From Cepaea nemoralis (lineage: Eukaryota; Mollusca; Gastropoda; Stylommatophora; Helicidae), in assembly GCA_014155875.1 (NCBI GenBank), contig JACEFZ010013481.1:62001-126000 (forward strand): a DNA stretch of 64,000 bases, written 5' to 3'. Shown here piece after piece: positions 56,866-64,000 of the stretch (its first letter is position 1; each line of letters begins with the position of its first letter). The notes below the pieces were generated by a model. It was not told the origin of the DNA. It saw nothing but the letters and a program-made list of their open reading frames with translations, and searched no databases. The translations under genes were made by a program, and so were the position numbers.

Positions 56866-58868
56866 TGTTGAATAACCAAGTGCCATGTGTGGTGGGTAAG
56901 ACATATCGTAAGTGCGTTACCTATCGCCTGATACTTGACTTGTGTGAATAGAACGTGTTATGAAAGTGTAACGAACAGACGCAATTAACTGCGCTGAGAC
57001 ACACGTAATTTAGATTGGGAAACTAACGCAAGAGGACAGCGAACCCAGCTTAGACCCCGAATCTAGAACTTATTGAACCCACGCTTAGACCCCGAATAAC
57101 ATACAGGGTCAGCTACGCCTACATAATGTGGTAGGCAACTATATTAATACACTATCCTTCAAGAAGAGCATTAAGACTTTGGCGGAATGAACTATGTTAG
57201 AATAGTCTACAAAGAGATTTGCTCTAGCTTCACAACGCAGAGGAGGACGTCAACTTAGTGTAATTAGATATAGAAATGTAACTGTGATATATGTACATTA
57301 TTATTTTATTTACAGTATCTATAACTTCATTTTCTTATTTATTCTATTGCAAATTATGTAAAACGCATATATAACGTTATTTTCTTATTTGCGTAGGTAG
57401 AAATCACCATCATTTAATTAATAACCCATTTATTAAAATTATCCATTATAGAAATACATTATTAGATCTTATATTAGTTAATTAACTTATAATCATAAGC
57501 ATTATTACATCCATTTAGCTAATATATCATTTCAAAACTAATACCAATCATTTAGGAATTATCATCTTTTTCACAAGTAACATTTAAGGTAATTAACCCA
57601 TTTCGCTTAAATGAAAGTAGTAGTAAATTATTTCCCTTGAGGTAGTTAGATCAGCACACCAAAGTATGGAAGTTACTATGTCAGATCGGTAGACAAACCA
57701 TCCTTATAACGATGTATATTTTTTGTACAGACATGACGCGTGTAAACAAAACGCACAGTCATTTGGGCGTGATTACTGTTAGAATTCAGCCAATCATTTA
57801 ATTATATATATATTGTTTATGTATTAATACTATGAAACATATTTTAATGGCGAGAGAATGAATGAGTGAAAGAACAGTAAAAAAGGGTATGAAGAGATGA
57901 ATGAAAGAAGAGAAAATGCGAGGAGAGAATGAAAAAAACTTAGTAAACAGGAAAGGAAGAGAGCGAGGAGAGAGAAAACAGCGGAAAATTTTTTTTCCAC
58001 CGCTGGAAAGGTCTTATTTGACTTGTCTGTGTCATGTGTGTTTCCAATGTGTTGTCAGGGTTTTTATATGTGTTGCAGTCACACTTTAGCAGAGTATAGA
58101 GAGAACGTACTTTGAGCTTCAGAAAACGGAGTTGTGGTCACAAATAAAAATAACGAACGTTTGTAACCACAATAAACCGATTTGCGGCGCTCGAAGGAAC
58201 ACACACATTAGTACACTAACGCATACACATGTTAGACAGTTAAGTACACTGTAGTTTATTAGAAAACACGCAAACAAACAGGAAAACGAACACATAAAGT
58301 TGCACACACCAATTAAGTTCAAAGAACAATAAACTCTAAATTCAGGGACACAATAAATAATCAGAAACCTAAATGTAACAGTAAATATAGCTTTTTTCAC
58401 ATGCGGAAGCAAGAAGGTGAACAGTAGAGCTATGTGTTATAGAGTTGGAGGGGATATTGATGGGAACATGAACACTTGATGCTCATGTGTTGTACTCATA
58501 ATAGAGTCAACTAGTGTGTGGGTTGTCATTTTGGGCAATAGGAGGAACAGGTCAAGACGGAAGTCAGTGGGTGGAAGTCAAAAGACATAGGGTCAAACGA
58601 CAGAAGCCAGGACATAAGTCATAAGACAACGGTTTCCGGTTCACTACCAATCCTTAAGATATCTATAAATCCAACTATACTGAGACATGGGCTACTAAAT
58701 CAGCCAAGTGAAAAGATAGAACACTGTGAATAAAGGTAGAAGATATTGTTCTATCCCCAAACTAGAAAGTTCTATACTTATTGGAGATCTGACAAAATTG
58801 GGACAACCAATTTTTCTTTTGTGACCAAGAAGTGTTACAAAGATGAGAAAGGGGAAGTAACACTTCGC
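56866..58868 (+). other. LARD-like element interior, no coding seen
   Basis: AT-rich non-coding sequence. A purine-rich stretch at 57,850-57,985 and a direct repeat of gcttagaccccgaat (57,048 and 57,085) are the only features noted. Confidence 0.55.
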
Positions 58869-58881
58869 GGAGAGGAGGGGA
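58869..58881 (+). promoter_or_regulatory. Polypurine tract of LARD-like element
   Basis: ggagaggagggga immediately before accc and the 3' LTR, the expected plus-strand priming site. Confidence 0.85.
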
Positions 58882-58884
58882 CCC

Positions 58885-59492
58885 TGTCAGCATCCCCAAT
58901 AAGACCTTACAGGAGTAAGGAGTTAACACTAGGCTAGTAGAGAGACACCCAGACAGGGAAGACACCGACTACTATTAATAACCTCACTGGGAGACACATT
59001 TATGTCAGACCAGAGGTCAACAAGTACGGATGAGCGAGGGCTTTCCCCAAGCAATTGGGTTGCTGGACCTTACCGAGTAACCGTGATATGCCAGGTTACT
59101 CAACTCACCAGCCGGCGTGCTGGCAAGACCAGGCACGCAATAATAGCGACTGCACGGAGGGTAAAAGTGTCCGTGCTTGTCCACGCTATGTGTAGCGGGA
59201 CAGACTGACTGGAGACGGTAGAGAGGTCGGACGTATCCTTGACCAATACGATAGCTTTCTAGGCCATAGGCAAACATAGGGCTATATCATTTAGATTGTG
59301 TAATGCTAGCATCATCTATCATCACGTTGATGTATTCATATTGTGTAACAATGATGAACCCTAACGCTTGTAGAGCCATTCACATGTCGGCTCTGAATAA
59401 ATTGCATTCCTTTCGCAAATGTCATGAATTGTTATTTCGTGCAGTGCGAAAGTAGCGGAGTCTTGAAAGCTGCAGCGCACAAGTCGCTGACA
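58885..59492 (+). repeat. LARD-like element 3' LTR
   Basis: 608 bp, about seven differences from the 5' LTR, followed by gtgtt and then the interrupted 30-bp array. Confidence 0.95.
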
Positions 59493-59497
59493 GTGTT

Positions 59498-59670
59498 CAA
59501 TGATCTCAACACCCAGGTAATCGTTTTCAGTGACATCAACGCCTAGATAATCTTGGTCATTATTCTCAACACCTAGATAATCTTGTTTAATTACCTCAAC
59601 ACCTAGAAACTCTTGTTCAATGTTCTCAACACTGAGATAATCTTGTTCAATTATCTCAACATCTAGATAT
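59498..59670. repeat. 30-bp minisatellite, right part
   Basis: About six units of the ctcaacacctagataatctt family resuming directly after the LTR element. Confidence 0.88.
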
Positions 59671-59745
59671 CAGCATAAGCACAGCGAATGAACCCTTTAG
59701 GACCACTACAGTACATTAAAAAGATAGTGTCAGACAAGGCTGTGT

Positions 59746-61820
59746 GCTGACTGATTTGTGTTCACTATACAGTCAGCCTACATTGTGTTCACTATACAGT
59801 CAGCCTACATTGTGTTCACTATACAGTCAGCCTACATTGTGTTCACTATACAGTCAGCCTACATTGTGTTCACTATACAGTCAGCCTACATTGTGTTCAC
59901 TATACAGTCAGCCTACATTGTGTTCACTATACAGTCAGCCTACATTGTGTTCACTATACAGTCAGCCTACATTGTGTTCACTATACAGTCAGCCTACATT
60001 GTGTTCACTATACAGTCAGCCTACATTGTGTTCACTATACAGTCAGCCTACATTGTGTTCACTATACAGTCAGCCTACATTGTGTTCACTATACAGTCAG
60101 CCTACATTGTGTTCACTATACAGTCAGCCTACATTGTGTTCACTATACAGTCAGCCTACATTGTGTTCACTATACAGTAGTCAGCCTACATTGTGTTCAC
60201 TATACAGTCAGCCTACATTGTGTTCACTATACAGTCAGCCTACATTGTGTTCACTATACAGTCAGCCTACATTGTGTTCACTATACAGTCAGCCTACATT
60301 GTGTTCACTATACAGTCAGCCTACATTGTGTTCACTATACAGTCAGCCTACATTGTGTTCACTATACAGTCAGCCTACATTGTGTTCACTATACAGTCAG
60401 CCTACATTGTGTTCACTATACAGTCAGCCTACATTGTGTTCACTATACAGTCAGCCCTACATTGTGTTTCTCTATACAGTCAGCCACATTGTGTTCACTA
60501 TACAGTCAGCCTACATTGTGTTCACTATACAGTCAGCCTAACTTGTGTTCACTATACAGTCAGCCTACATTGTGTTCACTATACAGTCAGCCTACATTGT
60601 GTTCACTATACAGTCAGCCTACATTGTGTTCTCTATACAGTCGCCTACATTGTGTTCTCTATACAGTCAGCCTACATTGTGTTTCACTATACAGTCAGCC
60701 TACATTGTGTTCTCTATACAGTCAGCCTACATTGTGTTCTCTATACAGTCAGCCTACATTGTGTTCTCTATACAGTCAGCCTACATTGTGTTCACTATAC
60801 AGTCAGCCTACCATTGTGTTCACTTATACAGTCAGCCTACATTGTGTTCCCTATACAGTCAGTCTACATTGTGTTCACTATACAGTCAGTCTACATTGTG
60901 TTCACTATACAGTCAGCCTACATTGTGTTCTCTATACAGTCAGCCTACATTGTGTTCACTACACAGTCAGCCTACATGGTGTTCTCTATACAGTCAGCCT
61001 ACATGGTGTTCACTATACAGTCAGCCTACATTGTGTTCACTATACAGTCAGCCTACATTGTGTTCACTATACAGTCAGCCTACAATGTGTTCACTATATA
61101 GTCAGCCTACATTGTGTTCTCTATACAGTCAGCCTACATTGTGTTCTCTATACAGTCAGCCTACATTGTGTTCTCTATACAGTCAGCCTACATGGTGTTC
61201 ACTATACAGTCAGCCTACATGGTGTTCACTATACAGTCAGCCTACATGGTGTTCACTATACAGTCAGCCTACATTGTGTTCACTATACAGTCAGCCTACA
61301 TTGTGTTCTCTATACAGTCAGCCTACATTGTGTTCTCTATACAGTCAGCCTACATTGTGTTCTCTATACAGTCAGCCTACATGGTGTTCACTATACAGTC
61401 AGCCTACATGGTGTTCACTATACAGTCAGCCTACATTGTGTTCACTATACAGTCAGCCTACATTGTGTTCACTATACAGTCAGCCTACATTGTGTTCACT
61501 ATACAGTCAGCCTACATTGTTGTTCACTATACAGTCAGCCTACATTGTGTTCACTATACAGTCAGCCTACATTGTGTTCACTATACAGTCAGCCTACATT
61601 GTGTTCACTATACAGTCAGCCTACATTGTGTTCACTATACAGTCAGCCTACTTTGTGTTCACTATACAGTCAGCCTACATTGTGTTCACTATACAGTCAG
61701 CCTACATTGTGTTCACTATACAGTCAGCCTACATTGTGTTCACTATACAGTCAGCCTACATTGTGTTCTCTATACAGTCAGCCTACATTGTGTTCTCTAT
61801 ACAGTCAGCCTACATTGTGT
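59746..61820. repeat. 27-bp minisatellite
   Basis: About 77 copies of cattgtgttcactatacagt plus cagccta, very homogeneous at the left. Variants ttctctatac, catggtgtt and single-base indels occur from 60,450 on. A 270-bp block (three ttctct units then two or three catggtg units) repeats at about 61,100-61,260 and 61,300-61,430. Frames of over 400 codons (IQSAYIVFT, YSQPTLCSL) are by-products. Confidence 0.95.
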
Positions 61821-61915
61821 TCAAGACAGAAGGAACTGCAGGCATAATAAGTATATCACCAGTCATCATGGTAACAATAGCAACCTAACCAATGGCATAT
61901 ATGGTTGACCCGCAG

Positions 61916-62073
61916 ATATCACAGTCACGGAGAGGGCCCTGATCGTCCTGTGCTCCGTGGTGACTGTGCTGACTGTCCTTGAGTTCCTTGAGAAGGTCAG
62001 CTATGTCCTCCGCCAGTACCAAACCTCCAAGGCCATCATGTACAAGACCATACATGTACTGGGCACTTACCCG
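61916..62073 (+). CDS. OST-alpha-like transporter exon, first membrane helix
   Basis: A 158-bp exon between gacccgcag and donor gtaatt. After two bases completing the split codon it encodes 52 residues: [20 protein letters not shown], then [20 protein letters not shown], then [12 protein letters not shown]. The first about 20 form a hydrophobic helix. They are followed by [12 protein letters not shown], which parallels the IFLEDAVYLYKN-type segment after TM1 in organic solute transporter alpha (SLC51A), a seven-helix Solute_trans_a protein that exports bile acids and steroids with a beta subunit. TMEM184 proteins share the fold but match this segment less well. The phase-0 end and the gene continue to the right of the window. 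Confidence 0.72.
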
Positions 62074-62094
62074 GTAATTATTGCTTCTCTCTAC

Positions 62095-64000
62095 GGATGT
62101 ATGTTGCCTATCTCTGTGGATGTATGTTGCCTGTCTCTGTGGATGTATGTTGTATGTCTCTGTAGATGTTTGTTGTATGTCTCTGTGGATGTATGTTGTA
62201 TGTCTCTGTGGATGTATGTTGCCTGTCTCTGTGGATGTATGTTGTATGTCTCTGTGGATGTATGTTGCCTGTCTCTGTGGATGTATGTTGTATGTCTCTG
62301 TGGATGTATGTTGCCTGTCTCTGTGGATGTATGTTGCCTGTCTCTGTGGATGTATGTTGCCTGTCTCTCTGGATGTATGTTGCATGTCTCTGTGGATGTA
62401 TGTTTCCTGTCTCTGTGGATGTATGTTGCCTGTCTCTGTGGATGTATGTTGCCTGTCTCTGTGGATGTATGTTGCCTGTCTCTGTGGATGTATGTTGCCT
62501 GTCTCTGTGGATGTATGTTTCCTGTCTCTGTGGGTGTATGTTGTATGTCTCTGTGGATGTATGTTGCCTGTCTCTGTGGATGTATGTTGCCTGTCTCTGT
62601 GGATGTATGTTTCCTGTCTCTGTGGATGTATGTTGCCTGTCTCTGTGGATGTATGTTGCCTGTCTCTGTGGATGTATGTTGCCTGTCTCTGTGGATGTAT
62701 GTTGCCTGTCTCTGTGGATGTATGTTGCATGTCTCTGTGGATGTAGGTTGCCTGCCTCTGTGGATGTATGTTGCCTGTCCTCTGTGGATGTATGTTGCCT
62801 GTCTCTGTGGATGTATGTTGTATGTCTCTGTGGATGTATGTTTGCCTGTCTCTGTGGATGATGTTGCCTGTCTCTGTGGATGTATGTTGCCTGTCTCTGT
62901 GGATGTATGTTGTATGTCTCTGTGGATGTATTGCCTGTCTCTGTGGATGTATGTTGCCTGTCTCTGTGGATGTTGTTGCCTGTCTCTGTGGATGTATGTT
63001 GCCTGTCTCTGTGGATGTATGTTGCCTGTCTCTGTGAATGTATGTGCCTGTCTCTGTGGATGTATGTTGCCTGTCTCTGTGGATGTATGTTTCCTGTCTC
63101 TGTGGATGTATGTTGCCTGTCTCTGGATGTATGTTTGTATGTCTCTGTGGATGTATGTTGCCTGTCTCTGTGATTTACGTTGTATGTCTCTGTGGATTTA
63201 TGTTGTATGTCTCTGTGGATGTATGTTGCCTGTCTCTGTAGATGTATGTTGCTGTCTCTGTGGATGTATGTTGCCTGTCTCTGTGGATGTATGTTGCCTG
63301 TCTCTGTGGATGTATGTTGCCTGTCTCTGTGGATGTATGTTGTATGTCTCTGTGGATGTATGTTGTATGTCTCTGTGGATGTATGTTTCCTGTCTCTGTG
63401 GATGTATGTTGTATGTCTCTGTGGATGTATGTTGCCTGTCTCTGTGGATGTATGTTGCCTGTCTCTGTGGATGTATGTTGCCTGTCTCTGTGGATTTATG
63501 TTGTATGTCTCTGTAGATGTGTGTTGCCTGTCTCTGTGGATGTATGTTGCCTGTCTCTGTGGATGTATGTTGCCTGTCTCTGAGGATGTATGTTGCCTGT
63601 CTCTGTGGATGTATGTTGCATGTCTCTGTGGATGTATGTTGCCTGTCTCTGTGGATGTATGTTGCCTGTCTCTGTGGATGTATGTTGCATGTCTCTGTGG
63701 ATGTATGTTGCCTGTCTCTGTGGATGTATGTTGCCTGTCTCTGTAGATGTATGTTGCATGTCTCTGTGGATGTATGTTGCCTGTCTCTGTGGATGTATGC
63801 TGCCTGTCTCTGTGGATGTATGTTGCCTGTCTCTGTGGATGTATGTTTATTCCTCTGTGGATGTATGTTGCCTGTCCTCTGTGGATTTACGTTGTATGTC
63901 TCTGTGGATTTATGTTGTATGTCCTGTGGATGTATGTTGCCTGTCTCTGTAGATGTATGTTGCCTGTCTCTGTGGATGTATGTGCCTGTCTCTGTGGATG
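62095..64000. repeat. 23-bp minisatellite
   Basis: About 83 copies of tctctgtggatgtatgttgc plus ctg, starting about 20 bp after the donor at 62074 and running off the right edge. Variants ttgtatg, tttcctg and ttgcatg are interspersed. Open frames of up to 519 codons are by-products. Confidence 0.95.

Larger units (their letters stand above)
55548..59492 (+). mobile_element. Non-autonomous LTR retrotransposon (LARD-like, gypsy-derived)
   Basis: A 3,945-bp element with 608-bp LTRs (55548-56155 and 58885-59492). The ends are tgtcagc...gctgaca, with a 5-bp target duplication gtgtt (55543-55547 and 59493-59497). It keeps a tRNA-Leu-type primer site and a polypurine tract. The 2.7-kb interior has no gag, protease, RT or integrase frame, only a short RNase H relic. 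The LTRs differ by about five substitutions and two indels by eye (about 99% identical), indicating a young insertion that needed proteins from elsewhere. It sits in the intron of the OST-alpha-like gene, in the same orientation. Confidence 0.93.

Noticed and set aside
59744..63516. Several 300-519-codon frames with Cys-rich or hydrophobic repeats ([23 protein letters not shown])
   Set aside because: These are translations of the 27-bp and 23-bp arrays. The hydrophobic look comes from composition, and single-base indels in the arrays are not selected to keep frame.

Overview
The window is animal nuclear DNA. It has spliced genes with GT/AG introns, non-LTR, LTR and DNA transposons, and many minisatellites; there are no bacterial-type operons. 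The mix of elements and the divergence of the two host genes suggest a lophotrochozoan, probably a mollusc. That is an inference; nothing here fixes the species. By my rough sum, more than half of the 64 kb is tandem repeats, most with monomers of 20-61 bp.

Two host genes can be supported, both on the + strand. The 3' end of UQCRC2 (mitochondrial complex III core protein 2) is encoded by three exons at 1460-1536, 5290-5446 and 15122-15211, with a poly(A) signal at 15428. Reading phase and protein similarity are continuous across the three exons. Its introns are almost completely filled with minisatellites and transposon insertions. The 5' end of a Solute_trans_a family gene, most like organic solute transporter alpha (SLC51A), lies at 53581-53659 and 61916-62073. 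It has an 8.3 kb intron and runs off the right edge.

The stretch between the genes (about 15.5-53.5 kb) is a transposon and satellite graveyard. It holds a decayed APE-type LINE (20.9-24.3 kb) and a second LINE (27.2-31.6 kb) carrying two nested hAT elements. A 21-bp satellite array (32.7-47.7 kb) is split by a 7.1-kb Ty3/gypsy element, and a 5'-truncated third LINE (47.8-49.1 kb) follows. More arrays and two SINE-like insertions complete the stretch. Many ends are exact: 5-bp target duplications for both LTR elements, 8 bp for both hATs, TTAA for a piggyBac MITE and 9 bp for the second LINE.

The points most worth a second look are these. The array in front of the last UQCRC2 exon has a monomer that copies the exon's own 3' splice site. 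Two inverted copies of a composite retroposon with a G-rich minisatellite body, rather like SVA in layout, sit in one UQCRC2 intron. Two young LTR elements lack most or all of pol. A SINE-like unit shares its 3' end with a LINE in the same window. Long open frames in the arrays (up to 1,015 codons) come from monomer lengths divisible by three or stop-free repeats and are not genes.
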